Below are positions 48,496 through 58,101 of a DNA stretch of 64,000 nt, piece by piece. The notes beneath the pieces are model-generated. The model had not been told where the DNA came from. It searched no databases and worked only from the letters and a program-made list of their open reading frames with translations. Each line of letters begins with the position of its first letter. The first letter of the stretch is position 1. Origin of the DNA: Adhaeribacter radiodurans (lineage in GTDB: Bacteria > Bacteroidota > Bacteroidia > Cytophagales > Hymenobacteraceae); assembly GCF_014075995.1 (NCBI RefSeq), contig NZ_CP055153.1, positions 5,146,001-5,210,000 on the forward strand, in the 5' to 3' direction. The translations under genes were made by a program, and so were the position numbers.

Positions 48496-48804
48496 TTAAA
48501 CAGTTTCATTTATGATGGTCTTGATAGAACCCATCAGATTTTGAGGCACAATTTTGCGCTTTATATTATCTTTTAAAAATAATTTTAACTGTTGATGCTT
48601 ATCATGGGCCTTAAAACAATCCTGGCAGGTCTCCAGGTGATTAAAAAAATAATGACGGTCTTCAGCGGTAGCTTCGCCGTCAATAATTACATCTAATAAT
48701 TCTACTACGCGTTCGCAGTCGGTTTTAGGGCCCTCTTCGGTAAGAGCATGTTGTAAAGTAAAGGTTGTATTCATGGGCGTTGAGTTGGGTGCTTGGTTGT
48801 TCAT
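48496..48804 (-). CDS. Putative zinc-finger anti-sigma factor
   Basis: A 102-residue protein with an HX3CX2C motif (HLETCQDC, about residues 56-63), typical of zinc-binding anti-sigma (ZAS-like) proteins, and a second His nearby. No membrane segment is visible, so it should be soluble. It lies 94 nt after the ECF sigma gene and 6 nt before gmk. Pairing with that sigma factor is inferred from position. A second ATG 10 codons in is possible as the start. Confidence 0.78.
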   Translation of the reverse strand: MNNQAPNSTPMNTTFTLQHALTEEGPKTDCERVVELLDVIIDGEATAEDRHYFFNHLETCQDCFKAHDKHQQLKLFLKDNIKRKIVPQNLMGSIKTIINETV

Positions 48805-48898
48805 ACGTTCAAGGTTATCCGGTTACAATAGGCTGTTTTCAGTGTAACAAAAAATCCAAATAAAAATTTACAATTTCATATAAATATTTACTTTTTTT

Positions 48899-49507
48899 TT
48901 ATTCTTCCTCTTCCTCCCCGTGGTAACCCATTGAACGAGCGTATTTTTCAAGCTTTTCTTTCAGAAAGTTCCGGGCCCGGTGCAAACGAGAACGGACGGT
49001 ACCAATTGGAATATCCAAAATTTTGGCCATTTCCTCGTAAGTAAACCCTTCCAGATCGCAAAGTATAATTACTGTCCGGAAATCTACGGGCAACGAATTT
49101 AAGGCGCTGGCTACTTCATCACCGATTAATTCCTGTACGCTCTGCGAACGCATATCCGAAGTAGTAGCAATTTCGCCATCGCCATCTAAACCTTCCGAAT
49201 TATAATAGCCTTCTACTTCGCTATAATCAACTTTTGCCGGCTGTTTACTTTTTTTCCGGAAATCGTTAATAAACGAATTCTTGAGTATTCGGAACAGCCA
49301 GGCTTTGGCATTAGTTCCGGGCTCAAAGTAATCGAAAAACCGGTATGCCTTCAGATAGGTCTCTTGAACCAGGTCATTGGCATCGTCTTCGTCTAAGGTA
49401 AGTCTAAAAGCAAAATTATACAGCGGATCGATTATTGGCAGTAATTCCGCTTCGAACCGGGTATCCTTTTCTGCCTTAGTTAGCTGATTGCCTCTTTGCT
49501 CGCTCAT
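48899..49507 (-). CDS. RNA polymerase sigma factor, sigma-70 / ECF family
   Basis: A 202-residue ECF sigma factor. Region 2 contains DDANDLVQETYLKAYRFFDY and AWLFRILKNSFINDFRKKS; region 4 contains LPVDFRTVIILCDLEGFTYE and IPIGTVRSRLHRARNFLKE. A linker of about 30 residues rich in Glu, Ser and Asp separates them. It heads a group with a zinc anti-sigma factor, gmk and nadD. The signal it responds to is unknown. Confidence 0.93.
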   Translation of the reverse strand: MSEQRGNQLTKAEKDTRFEAELLPIIDPLYNFAFRLTLDEDDANDLVQETYLKAYRFFDYFEPGTNAKAWLFRILKNSFINDFRKKSKQPAKVDYSEVEGYYNSEGLDGDGEIATTSDMRSQSVQELIGDEVASALNSLPVDFRTVIILCDLEGFTYEEMAKILDIPIGTVRSRLHRARNFLKEKLEKYARSMGYHGEEEEE

Positions 49508-49735
49508 TTAACTTAAATTGGATGTTAATAAACATTTTAAACCGCTAGGTTATACGTAAAATTACGATAATTAGCAGCATAGCGTTTTACTGGTATGTAA
49601 CCAACTCGATTACAGTTACCTTAGAATTTTAAAATTAAAATTAGAAAAGCCTGCTGCCAACTATTGCTAACAGCAACACCTCTTAATGTCCGCATGTACG
49701 TAAAACCAACCAGAATGGCTACTTTTTTATTTAAG

Positions 49736-51043
49736 TTAATGCGGATAGTAGCCAACATCTTCGCGGCTTACCCGTACCGGCTGGTTTTTACTTTCTTTAT
49801 TGGTAAAAAACAAACAATAGAAAAAAACAAAAGTATTCAGGCCAAGTTGTCTCTGAAAAAAGGATTCAACCAGCATAGCCGTGGCGATAATAATTAAAAA
49901 GGCGATACTCTCTTGGTTCTGTTGCCAATTAAATTTTATAACCGGATACAGAAAAGTATACAATAGTAAAATCAAGCCACCTACTCCCATGCTCACCAAA
50001 AAGTTCAGATATTGGTTGTGCAGCCCAATCTGATTTTCCTTTTTCAAACCAAAATCTTTTACGGCATACTGGCGGTCCAGTTCTACTTTTACATCGGCCG
50101 GCGCCACACCTAACAACCAGTTACGCCTCACTAAGGTTAAAGCAGTTTCCCAGGCTGCCAAACGTTGCGAAATAGAGTAATAATTAATATCCTGGTTGTG
50201 CAGATAACGTTCTACATCGCTCTGAGTATTAGCTACCCGCAACCGAACCGATTCTAAGGTAAAATAAGCCCCAACAGGAATTAAAATAATAGTAGCTAGT
50301 AAGGCACTGCCCAGCACATATTGTTTGTGATTACGAATAAAAATAAATACCTGTACCAGCATAGCTACATACATAGCCAGTAAGCCGGTACGAAACGCCA
50401 TAATATGCAGCGAAACAAAAATGAGTACCAAGCAAACTGCAAGTATTTTTTTCTCAGTTTTACGCCAGAGTAGTACAGGCGATTGGTAGAGATGTAAGGT
50501 AAAAAATACGGCTAAGGCCATTAATACGCCAAAGTAAATGTGCGAAATACCATTAATACTTGTAGGGTTTTGGCTATGCGAAATCATGGCGTTAATTTGT
50601 TCCCGGTGCAGAAAATAATGAATCACTGTACCCACCGAAAGCAACATCACTAGAAATACAAAAAGAAATAATACTGCATAACGCTGCTTATTGCGCAAGC
50701 CAGGCAACATGCCCCAGGCGCAGGATATTACAAGAAAAGGCAGGTACTGAGTGATGTAATAACGCCACTGAGCCCAATTATCGGTATATAAAGTACTCAG
50801 CAAAAAAAGTCCGTAAAAGCCCAGCAGGAATAAAGCCGGTGTATTTTGTTTTAACCGTTTTAAACTTTGTTGCACCGGCATTTGCCACAATGCCCATACC
50901 AGCATAGCAATAGGAGCGATACTCAGTAAAGCCCGCGATAACAACAAACCAACTACAAATAAGCAGCTTAGCAAAAACAGGCCATTCTGTGCCCTAGCTT
51001 CTGAAAAGCGATTATTCTTTAAGTTGGCTAGTATATTTGGCAT
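49736..51043 (-). CDS. O-antigen ligase family membrane protein
   Basis: Polytopic protein of 435 residues with about ten to twelve membrane segments and a large periplasmic loop near residues 255-330 (ERYLHNQDINYYSISQRLAA, then NWLLGVAPADVKVE). The loop and IGLHNQYLNFLVSMGVGG are the Wzy_C/WaaL hallmarks, including the conserved His in HNQYL. It transfers or polymerises glycans in the LPS pathway; ligase versus polymerase cannot be decided. It follows GT2 and GT9 genes. Confidence 0.85.
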   Translation of the reverse strand: MPNILANLKNNRFSEARAQNGLFLLSCLFVVGLLLSRALLSIAPIAMLVWALWQMPVQQSLKRLKQNTPALFLLGFYGLFLLSTLYTDNWAQWRYYITQYLPFLVISCAWGMLPGLRNKQRYAVLFLFVFLVMLLSVGTVIHYFLHREQINAMISHSQNPTSINGISHIYFGVLMALAVFFTLHLYQSPVLLWRKTEKKILAVCLVLIFVSLHIMAFRTGLLAMYVAMLVQVFIFIRNHKQYVLGSALLATIILIPVGAYFTLESVRLRVANTQSDVERYLHNQDINYYSISQRLAAWETALTLVRRNWLLGVAPADVKVELDRQYAVKDFGLKKENQIGLHNQYLNFLVSMGVGGLILLLYTFLYPVIKFNWQQNQESIAFLIIIATAMLVESFFQRQLGLNTFVFFYCLFFTNKESKNQPVRVSREDVGYYPH

Positions 51044-51153
51044 AAGAAAAATTTATTCAAAGGAGTATTTACTATAAAGCATTTATGCCCGTAAATTTTT
51101 TAATTCTGATTCTGTTAATAAAGTAAAGAAGCCATCCTAAGATAAACAACTTT

Positions 51154-52182
51154 CTACCTAGGCCATTGTTCTAATGTGGCAACCACCTGCGCTACGTTAA
51201 TCTGCTGAATACACACGCAACTGCCAGGCGATTTCCGGCAATCGCTGCAATCTTTGGGTACTACCAGGTATTGTGCCCTTGGGCCTAACGGTGCCCAGCG
51301 TCCCGGATGCATGGGCTTAATAGGCGGATACAAACCTAGCGCATGGATACCCACACTGGCGGCCAGGTGCAAAGGTCCGGTACTGGCTCCTACTAAACCA
51401 GTACAAGCTTTCATAAAACTGATAAACTCCGATAACGAGAATTTACCGGTTACATCAGTAATGTAGTTTTGATTTTCGCGGAGCCAATCCTGCAACAACT
51501 CTCCTTCTGCTGCTGAGCCCGAAATAAAAACCTGCCAGCCTAATCCGTGAAGTTGCTGGGCCAAAGAAGCAAAATGCGGCAAACCCCACTCGCGGGCACT
51601 TCCTTTAGATTTGGGGTGCAAAATAATACGAGGTTTATCCCATTTTAAAAATTTCTGCCATTTTTCCGGCAGCGGATTAATTCTGGAAAAATCCAAATAA
51701 CCAGTCACCTCGTCTAAAGAGGGTATTTCTTTTAAGCCCAAAGGCCGGAGTAAAGTAAAATTTAATTGGCTTTCGTGGTAAGGCGAATGGCGGCGACTGA
51801 GGTTAACTAAAACATTAACCGTAAACCAATGAAACCAACGGTTACGCGTACCAATGCGTTGTTTTATGCCCGCCTTTCGAGCTAGTTGCGCAATTTGTTT
51901 ATTCGGGAAAACATGGATAATGCTGCTAATCTGCTGTTTTTTAAAAAATGCAACTTGTTCGGCTACCGATAAATTCTTTACGTCATCCCAATTTAAAAAT
52001 TCGTCGATGTGTCGGCAGCAAGCTACTACGGGCGCCGTGTAGGTACGCCCCAGGAACAGCACCCGCGCACCGGGCACATGTTGCTTTATCCAGCCTGCCA
52101 TAGGTAAAGTTAATACCACATCCCCAATCGCATCAATCCGGCTGATCAAAATAGTTTTGGCAGGAGCTTGCAAATGTTTCAT
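51154..52182 (-). CDS. Glycosyltransferase family 9 (heptosyltransferase-like)
   Basis: A 342-residue GT-B protein of the LPS heptosyltransferase family. Motifs are ILISRIDAIGDVVLTLPMAG at the N-terminus and later GLVGASTGPLHLAASVGIHA for donor binding. The C-terminus has a cysteine cluster (CSDCRKSPGSCVC), as in many GT9 members. Its ATG overlaps the GT2 stop by 4 nt, so the pair is coupled and probably builds LPS core or a related surface glycan. Confidence 0.9.
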   Translation of the reverse strand: MKHLQAPAKTILISRIDAIGDVVLTLPMAGWIKQHVPGARVLFLGRTYTAPVVACCRHIDEFLNWDDVKNLSVAEQVAFFKKQQISSIIHVFPNKQIAQLARKAGIKQRIGTRNRWFHWFTVNVLVNLSRRHSPYHESQLNFTLLRPLGLKEIPSLDEVTGYLDFSRINPLPEKWQKFLKWDKPRIILHPKSKGSAREWGLPHFASLAQQLHGLGWQVFISGSAAEGELLQDWLRENQNYITDVTGKFSLSEFISFMKACTGLVGASTGPLHLAASVGIHALGLYPPIKPMHPGRWAPLGPRAQYLVVPKDCSDCRKSPGSCVCIQQINVAQVVATLEQWPR

Positions 52183-52931
52183 CGGTTGGTCCAGTATAGT
52201 TTCGCGTATTTCACAAAAACTGCGTACCCCGATAGTACCGCTACACAGAATCCGGCAAAGCCATCGCGCCAGCCAAATTTTAAAAAATACATCTGAAAAA
52301 ACTTAAACGGCGGCTTTACCAACATAGGCCATAAACCGGGACGTTTGTTTTTCAGCTTTAATTCCTGGCAAGCAATGGTGGTAAAATGATTAATTTGCTT
52401 CAGGTGATCTTCCAGGGTATGAAAAGAATAATGCAGCAAATCGCCTTTTAGTAAACCGGTTGGTTGGTTAGAGTGTATCTGGTATACTTCATGCAACAAT
52501 AAACCTTCCCACTGACCTTGTTCCCGGTTATACAAACGTAACTTCTTATCGGGGTACCAGCCCCCGTGCCGGATCCAGGAGCCGCAGTAATTGGTTAACC
52601 GAACCAAGTAATAGCCGGCGAATTGCCAGTTTTGCTTAATGGCTAAAACTGAGTTTTCGAGTTCCGGAGTAACTACTTCATCGGCATCCAGAGAAAGAAT
52701 ATGCGGATACACAGCCTGGCTATTTGCAAAGTTTTTTTGCTCGACGTAACCGGTAAAAGCCCGCGAAACAAACCGCGTACCGTGCTGGGCGCAAATTTCG
52801 GCGGTATTATCCGTAGAGTACGAATCAACCACTACAATATCATCGGCTACATTTTTTACGCTCTCCAGGCAGCTCCCAATGTTGCGCTCTTCGTTAAACG
52901 TAATAATTACCACCGACAACTTTACAGGCAT
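52179..52931 (-). CDS. Glycosyltransferase family 2 (WaaE/KdtX-like)
   Basis: A GT-A inverting transferase of 250 residues. It starts LSVVIITFNEERNIGSCLES and has the nucleotide-metal motif SLDADEVV near residues 75-82. The HGGWYPDKKLRLYNREQGQW segment and LLHYSFHTLEDHLKQINHFT match the LPS-core beta-1,4-glucosyltransferase group. It is coupled to the GT9 gene by a 4-nt overlap and followed by the O-antigen ligase. Confidence 0.88.
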   Translation of the reverse strand: MPVKLSVVIITFNEERNIGSCLESVKNVADDIVVVDSYSTDNTAEICAQHGTRFVSRAFTGYVEQKNFANSQAVYPHILSLDADEVVTPELENSVLAIKQNWQFAGYYLVRLTNYCGSWIRHGGWYPDKKLRLYNREQGQWEGLLLHEVYQIHSNQPTGLLKGDLLHYSFHTLEDHLKQINHFTTIACQELKLKNKRPGLWPMLVKPPFKFFQMYFLKFGWRDGFAGFCVAVLSGYAVFVKYAKLYWTNR

Positions 52932-53050
52932 TTATCTAATATTTTATGGCTTGATTAAATCTTGCGCGAATATCGGATTTTCCGGAATAGAATTTTAAAT
53001 TTTTATCTTTCTACCGAACAATCAACCGGATAGAAGCTGTTTGAAAAAGA

Positions 53051-53078
53051 AAAGAGCCGGACGAAAATCCGGCTCTTT
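53051..53078 (-). terminator. Terminator after ahcY
   Basis: An 11-bp stem (53051-53061 with 53068-53078, GAGCCGGA core), 6-nt loop, T-rich on the minus strand. Confidence 0.85.
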
Positions 53079-53139
53079 AAAAATATATACTCGAAAGATA
53101 ATCCGAGGAATTTATGTAATCCGCGAAAATATGTGTGAT

Positions 53140-54447
53140 TTAGTAACGGTAATACTCTGGTTTAAACGGTCCTTGCTTTTCTACGCCAATGTAGGCCGCT
53201 TGATGCTCGGATAATTCTTCCAGTTCTACGCCAATTTTAGCTAAATGCAAACGGGCAACTTTTTCGTCGAGGTGCTTGGGTAAAGTATATACCTGGTTTT
53301 CGTAATTAGCCGCATTCTGCCATAATTCTAACTGCGCTAATACCTGGTTGGTAAAAGAGTTAGACATTACAAACGATGGGTGACCGGTAGCGCAACCTAA
53401 ATTTACTAAACGACCTTCGGCCAACACGATCACGTCTTTACCTTCAATGTTGTATAGATCAACCTGGGGTTTAATAGTATCTTTAGTATGTCCGTAATTA
53501 TTGTTTAACCAGGCCATATCAATTTCATTATCGAAGTGGCCAATGTTACAAACAATTGCTTTGTCTTTTAGCGCCCGGAAATGTTCTTCCCGGATAATGT
53601 CGCAGTTACCAGTAGCGGTTACCACAATATCCGCTTGCGGTACGGCCTCCGCCATCTTCTTAACGGCAAAACCATCCATAGCAGCTTGTAACGCGCAAAT
53701 CGGGTCGATTTCGGTAACAATTACGCGGGCACCAGCGCCCCGCAACGAAGCCGCCGAACCTTTTCCTACGTCGCCGTAACCAGCTACTACTGCTACTTTA
53801 CCAGCCATCATTACATCGGTAGCCCGGCGGATCGCATCTACTAAAGATTCTTTACAGCCGTATTTGTTATCAAATTTCGATTTAGTTACCGAGTCGTTGA
53901 TATTAATAGCAGGTAAGGGCAATGTGCCGTTTTTCACGCGCTCGTACAAGCGGTGTACCCCGGTGGTAGTTTCTTCCGAAATTCCCCGGATACCAGCCGC
54001 TAATTCCGGATACTGATCCAGTACCATGTTGGTTAAATCGCCACCATCGTCCAGAATCATATTTAAAGGCTTGCGATCTTCGCCGAAAAACAACGTTTGC
54101 TCAATGCACCAGTTAAACTCTTCTTCGTTCATGCCTTTCCAGGCAAATACCGGAATACCAGCCGCTGCGATAGCCGCTGCCGCATGATCCTGGGTAGAGA
54201 AAATATTGCAGGAAGACCAAGTTACTTCGGCACCTAACTCTACTAAGGTTTCAATTAAAACGGCCGTTTGGATGGTCATGTGCAAGCAACCGGCAATACG
54301 AGCACCTTGTAAAGGCTTAGAAGCGCCAAATTCTTCACGGATAGCCATTAAGCCAGGCATTTCGGCTTCAGCTAATCTAATTTCTTTCCGACCCCACTCC
54401 GCGAGTGAGATATCTTTAACTTTGTAGTTAAGGGCGGTTTCGATCAT
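53140..54447 (-). CDS. ahcY: Adenosylhomocysteinase
   Basis: Hydrolyses S-adenosylhomocysteine to adenosine and homocysteine in the methyl cycle; 435 residues. Signatures are [16 protein letters not shown] (53-68), [13 protein letters not shown] and the NAD-binding [15 protein letters not shown]. The C-terminus [12 protein letters not shown] is typical. No SAH riboswitch is evident upstream. It has its own promoter and terminator. Confidence 0.97.
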   Translation of the reverse strand: MIETALNYKVKDISLAEWGRKEIRLAEAEMPGLMAIREEFGASKPLQGARIAGCLHMTIQTAVLIETLVELGAEVTWSSCNIFSTQDHAAAAIAAAGIPVFAWKGMNEEEFNWCIEQTLFFGEDRKPLNMILDDGGDLTNMVLDQYPELAAGIRGISEETTTGVHRLYERVKNGTLPLPAININDSVTKSKFDNKYGCKESLVDAIRRATDVMMAGKVAVVAGYGDVGKGSAASLRGAGARVIVTEIDPICALQAAMDGFAVKKMAEAVPQADIVVTATGNCDIIREEHFRALKDKAIVCNIGHFDNEIDMAWLNNNYGHTKDTIKPQVDLYNIEGKDVIVLAEGRLVNLGCATGHPSFVMSNSFTNQVLAQLELWQNAANYENQVYTLPKHLDEKVARLHLAKIGVELEELSEHQAAYIGVEKQGPFKPEYYRY

Positions 54448-54467
54448 TTTTTTATAGTTTTAAATGG

Positions 54468-54499
54468 CAAAGTTACAGAATAGGTTTATGAACTGCAAA
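54468..54499 (-). promoter_or_regulatory. Promoter of ahcY
   Basis: Minus strand TTTG (54499-54496), 20 nt, then TAACTTTG (54475-54468), 21 nt before the ahcY start. Confidence 0.68.
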
Positions 54500-54643
54500 G
54501 GTTCATATATCCAGGTAATTAAAGGCAGGATTTATATAGCATACGGTTCTAACTAAATTTAGAAACCCGTCAGGCTAAAAACCTTAACCAAATCAGTTGC
54601 ATAACAAAAGTAAACCAAAAGAGTTTAATCAGGACAAAAAAAT

Positions 54644-54691
54644 AGACCTAAAACTTCGCCCCCGGAATCTGTTGGGCGAAGTTTTAGGTCT
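54644..54691 (-). terminator. Terminator after the DUF4397 gene
   Basis: A perfect 18-bp stem (54644-54661 with 54674-54691, AAACTTCGCCC core), 12-nt loop and a T tract on the minus strand. Confidence 0.9.
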
Positions 54692-54715
54692 AATTGTAAA
54701 ATCGAGGTTTTGAAT

Positions 54716-55405
54716 TTAATTGTTAACAATTACCTGAGCCCCTATGGTATTAGTATTTCCAGTGGGTGGTGCCGCATATCCGCGGGCAAAAACAGTGTAT
54801 ATTTTGCCATTTTGCAAAGCTACTCCGGGCAAATCCAGCACTACCGTATTGGTACCGGCTAGCCTCACTTCCAGGTTATAAGAAGTAGCGTCTACCGGTG
54901 TAAAATCGGTAGCTGATTTAAAGCTTCGGTTGCTAAACAAAACTGGCCCATCTTTTACTGCTATATCTACAGCCGGAGCATCTGGCGATAAATGTATAAA
55001 CCGGACGTGTGCCTTACCCGAAGCTGGGGTGGCTAAATTATCAGGTAACACCAGAGGTTCTATGTTAGCCAGGTTGTTAATGGCAAACACGGAGTAATTC
55101 TGTCCGGCCACAAGGTCAAGGTTGGCGTCGATAACTGAAGTGGCAGAACCAGCAGCATTTACCTTAACGTTACGCTGGCCAGCCATTACATCCAAGTATC
55201 CAGAATTATTCGGAAAAGCCAACCCGCTGGAATTAACTTTTACATTATCTACTAAAATATCAACAGCGGGCGCATTCGGCGAGGCGTGTACCACCATAAC
55301 CCGAGCCTTGGCCATAGTATCAGTATCTTCGTCGTCGTCATTACAAGCAGTCAGGAACAAGGCCGGAAGTAGAACCAGCATCATGAGTTTTAACCATTTT
55401 TTCAT
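54716..55405 (-). CDS. DUF4397 domain-containing lipoprotein
   Basis: A 229-residue lipoprotein: signal LMMLVLLPALFLTAC with lipid Cys at about 21, followed by acidic residues (NDDDEDTD) that may favour surface display. Two repeats of the domain core are visible, VVHASPNAPAVDILVD and FIHLSPDAPAVDIAVK, then a C-terminal beta segment ending GAQVIVNN. The domain is common in Bacteroidota surface proteins; function unknown. Confidence 0.9.
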   Translation of the reverse strand: MKKWLKLMMLVLLPALFLTACNDDDEDTDTMAKARVMVVHASPNAPAVDILVDNVKVNSSGLAFPNNSGYLDVMAGQRNVKVNAAGSATSVIDANLDLVAGQNYSVFAINNLANIEPLVLPDNLATPASGKAHVRFIHLSPDAPAVDIAVKDGPVLFSNRSFKSATDFTPVDATSYNLEVRLAGTNTVVLDLPGVALQNGKIYTVFARGYAAPPTGNTNTIGAQVIVNN

Positions 55406-55810
55406 AATATTATTCTTTAATTATAAAATGTTAGTAATGGAACTAAAACCCGTTAAGTAAATTATTGTTTAATATTTTTATAAATTTTTTAAACATTTAA
55501 TCATTCATTATTACTAATCTATGCTAATAAAATCATTTTAAAACAAAATAAACCAGTTGTTATCGGTTTCATCTTAAAATAAGGTTTATCTATTGTTTAA
55601 CAATTAAATATTACATATAAACAAAACAACAATTAAATTTTCTTAAAACACCTTTAAAGCAATATAGTTAGGCGGAGTAACAACAGAAACGAGTTGGCAT
55701 GAAACAGGTATACTAAAATTACGCCGATAGAATTTCCGTAAGTATGCCGCTAATCATGCTACTTTTGGAAAATATCAGCTAGTTCAGGAAATATTAACAA
55801 AAAAGATTTA
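55406..55810. other. AT-rich divergent gap
   Basis: 405 nt between divergent genes, very AT-rich, no reading frame worth calling and no clear repeat. Promoters for both flanking genes are presumably inside; none was assigned. Confidence 0.4.
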
Positions 55811-57004
55811 ATGGCTAATGTAAAGCCGCTTACGCCAGCAGAGCAGGAATTTGTACGGGAACACGCCCAAGCCGATCCGGCCAAATTGCTCTTGCAACAA
55901 CACCGGTACAAAGATTTAGACGTTCCCCGCTTGGTGCACTACATACAAGCCCGGCAAAAAGTTAAAAGCAAGCTGCCGCTCTGGTACCAAAACTTACAGA
56001 TTATCTACCCGCCTTATTTATCTTTAGAACAAAGCTCTTCCGAAATAACTGCTCGTTACAAAGCTAATTTGGTGCGTGGCCAGGTATTGATAGATTTAAC
56101 GGGCGGTTTTGGGATTGATAGTTTTTATTTTGCCCAGCGTTTTGAACAGGTGCATTACGTGGAGCAAAATCCTAGCTTGACGGCTGTTTCCGAGTTTAAT
56201 GCCACTGTTCTGGGTGTTACGAATATTCAATTTCATACTGATAACGCAGCTAAATTTTTAAAAAATTTTACCGGCAAAGCTGATTGCATTTACCTGGATC
56301 CGGCTCGGCGGGGTAATGCTAACCAGAAACTCCATTTATTAAGCGATTGCGAACCAAATGTTTTGGAAATGCTGCCATTGCTTTTCCAGAAATCCGATCA
56401 GGTTTTGTTGAAAACTTCCCCGATGCTGGATATTGAACAAGCCCGTCAGCAGTTAAATAAAGTAAGTAAAGTATTAGTAATAGCTGTAGATAACGAATGT
56501 AAAGAGGTACTCTATTTATTAAATGAAAATTCTCCTCCGGAAATTCAATTTGAAGCAGTAAACCTTCATCCACAGAAAGAAGCCATAATTTTTAGATTTA
56601 ATAAATCTGATGAGGAAACTGCATCCATTACTTATGCCGAGCCGCAACAATATATTTACGAACCTAATACAGCCATACTAAAAGCGGGAGGGTTTAAGAG
56701 TGTCGCTCAACAATATAGTATAAACAAACTGCACCGCAACAGTCATTTATACACCTCCGAAATGTTAATTACTGATTTCCCGGGGCGAGTTTTTAAATGT
56801 TTAACCGTTTGTAAGTACCAGAAAAAAGAAATAATAACTCATATACCAGAAAAGAAAGTCAATATTACGGTTCGTAATTTTCCGGAACCCGTAGCGGCTA
56901 TTCGCAAAAAATTAGGTTTGCAGGAAGGTGGCAACCTGTATTTACTTGCTACTACCGATATTCACCAGAAGCCTGTTATTCTAATCTGCGAGAAAGCTAT
57001 GTAA
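55811..57004 (+). CDS. Class I SAM-dependent methyltransferase with THUMP-like domain
   Basis: A 397-residue protein. Central Rossmann motifs are LIDLTGGFGIDSFYFAQRF (SAM-binding) near residues 94-112 and IYLDPARRGNANQK. The N-terminal third is helical and the C-terminal third resembles the ferredoxin-like THUMP-associated domain described for the Porphyromonas PG_1098 group. An RNA substrate is likely by family, but the modified base is unknown to me. It precedes the acetyltransferase gene in the same direction. Confidence 0.84.
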   Translation: MANVKPLTPAEQEFVREHAQADPAKLLLQQHRYKDLDVPRLVHYIQARQKVKSKLPLWYQNLQIIYPPYLSLEQSSSEITARYKANLVRGQVLIDLTGGFGIDSFYFAQRFEQVHYVEQNPSLTAVSEFNATVLGVTNIQFHTDNAAKFLKNFTGKADCIYLDPARRGNANQKLHLLSDCEPNVLEMLPLLFQKSDQVLLKTSPMLDIEQARQQLNKVSKVLVIAVDNECKEVLYLLNENSPPEIQFEAVNLHPQKEAIIFRFNKSDEETASITYAEPQQYIYEPNTAILKAGGFKSVAQQYSINKLHRNSHLYTSEMLITDFPGRVFKCLTVCKYQKKEIITHIPEKKVNITVRNFPEPVAAIRKKLGLQEGGNLYLLATTDIHQKPVILICEKAM

Positions 57005-57128
57005 AATTGCTTTCACCAGTATCCACCTAAACTCTAATTAATCAATTTAATAAATTTTAAATTGGGTGGTGCCAGGGTTTAAGATTCCTCTTCATTATCT
57101 TTTTAAGCAACAATCATAATTATTAGAG

Positions 57129-57587
57129 ATGACGGTAGAAATCAAAAAATTAAGCAATCAAGACCTGGATACTTTTATAGAACTTATCCGGGTATTTGAA
57201 GATGTTTTCGAAATGAAAAATTTTGTTTTGCCTGATCACAAACATCTGCAGCAATTATTAGCTAAGGATAGTTTTTTTGTGTTTGTGGCCTTGGAAAATA
57301 ATAAAGTGGTGGGTGGCTTAACAACCTATACTTTAGAGCAATACTATTCTATCTTACCGGTGGTGTATATTTATGACCTGGCGGTTTTAACCAATTACCA
57401 GCGCCAAGGAATTGGTAAACTGTTAATTGCGAGTTTAAACGTTTATTGCAAAGAAATTGGGATACAAGAAGTATTTGTTCAGGCCGACGAGATTGATGAT
57501 TATGCGCTAGATTTTTATCGAGCCACTGGTGGCACACCCGAAAAAGTTGTTCATTTTACTTATCCTCTAAATACGCCGCCAGTATAG
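57129..57587 (+). CDS. GNAT acetyltransferase resembling aminoglycoside 3-N-acetyltransferase type I
   Basis: A 152-residue GNAT protein. Its centre matches AAC(3)-I enzymes closely from memory: VYIYDLAVLTNYQRQGIGKL (about 79-98, acetyl-CoA site RXXGXG-like), then EVFVQADEIDDYALDFYRAT and VVHFTYPL near the end. The N-terminal half (LIRVFEDVFE, FVALENNKVVGGLTTYTLEQ) also aligns. It sits alone with no integron or transposon around it, so it looks chromosomal. Whether it acetylates an aminoglycoside or another amine is unknown. Confidence 0.8.
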   Translation: MTVEIKKLSNQDLDTFIELIRVFEDVFEMKNFVLPDHKHLQQLLAKDSFFVFVALENNKVVGGLTTYTLEQYYSILPVVYIYDLAVLTNYQRQGIGKLLIASLNVYCKEIGIQEVFVQADEIDDYALDFYRATGGTPEKVVHFTYPLNTPPV

Positions 57588-57904
57588 TTTTTTGAGCATA
57601 TTCTACATAAGCCATTTTCGTCTAATCAGGCTATTTCTTCTAAACAAAAAAGTAAATGGAAGAACTAAAAACGGACTTGCGCTGCATGCTACTTACTATT
57701 TATCCTCCTATCTGCCCACCTCCGTAAAGTTTTAAAATAAGGCAACTTGTTTAAACCCAGCATGCAACCTTTCCTTTAATCCTGGAATCATATAGATACA
57801 TAAAGGTGTGGGAGATAAGGTATTGCTGGAAGCTAAAATTTGACTCTTACCCTTATATATTTTAGATACCAGGTTTATCTTGCTCATTCATAAAGTTTAA
57901 GAAT
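57588..57904. other. Gap upstream of the RiPP precursor
   Basis: 317 nt without a plausible gene. It presumably carries the promoter for the precursor: TTTG followed by an AT-rich TATATATTTTAG occurs around 57837-57867 and TTTATCTTGC near 57880, but no perfect consensus is present. Confidence 0.4.
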
Positions 57905-58075
57905 ATGAAACTATCGAAAGCCTTATTAAGCGCTATTTTGCTAGGCATAACTGTTCAAACGACTACCAGTTGCGAAGAAAAAGAGCTGCCTCAACCAAAC
58001 TCAGAGCAAGGAGAAAACACCAAGCAGTCGGGAGAAGAAATTCCGGCTAACTGCCCCGGCTGTGGCATGGGTTAA
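57905..58075 (+). CDS. Putative MNIO-class RiPP precursor peptide (chryseobasin-related)
   Basis: A 56-residue peptide. Residues 1-22 form a basic plus hydrophobic stretch (LSKALLSAILLGITVQTTTS) ending at Cys23, like a lipoprotein signal. Residues 24-47 are a polar Glu/Gln/Pro-rich linker. The end is Asn49-Cys50-Pro-Gly-Cys53-Gly-Met-Gly56. A Cys-containing C-terminus next to a DUF692/MNIO gene is the arrangement of known MNIO RiPP precursors; CPxCGMG endings are what I recall for the chryseobasin-related group. The stop is 26 nt before the MNIO start, so the two should be cotranscribed. Modification and product are inferred. Confidence 0.8.
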   Translation: MKLSKALLSAILLGITVQTTTSCEEKELPQPNSEQGENTKQSGEEIPANCPGCGMG

Positions 58076-58101
58076 GAAGGTAGTTTTAAAATTGTATACG
58101 G

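Noticed and set aside
53140-54715. SAH or SAM riboswitch before ahcY
   Set aside because: The upstream region shows an ordinary promoter but no recognisable riboswitch core.
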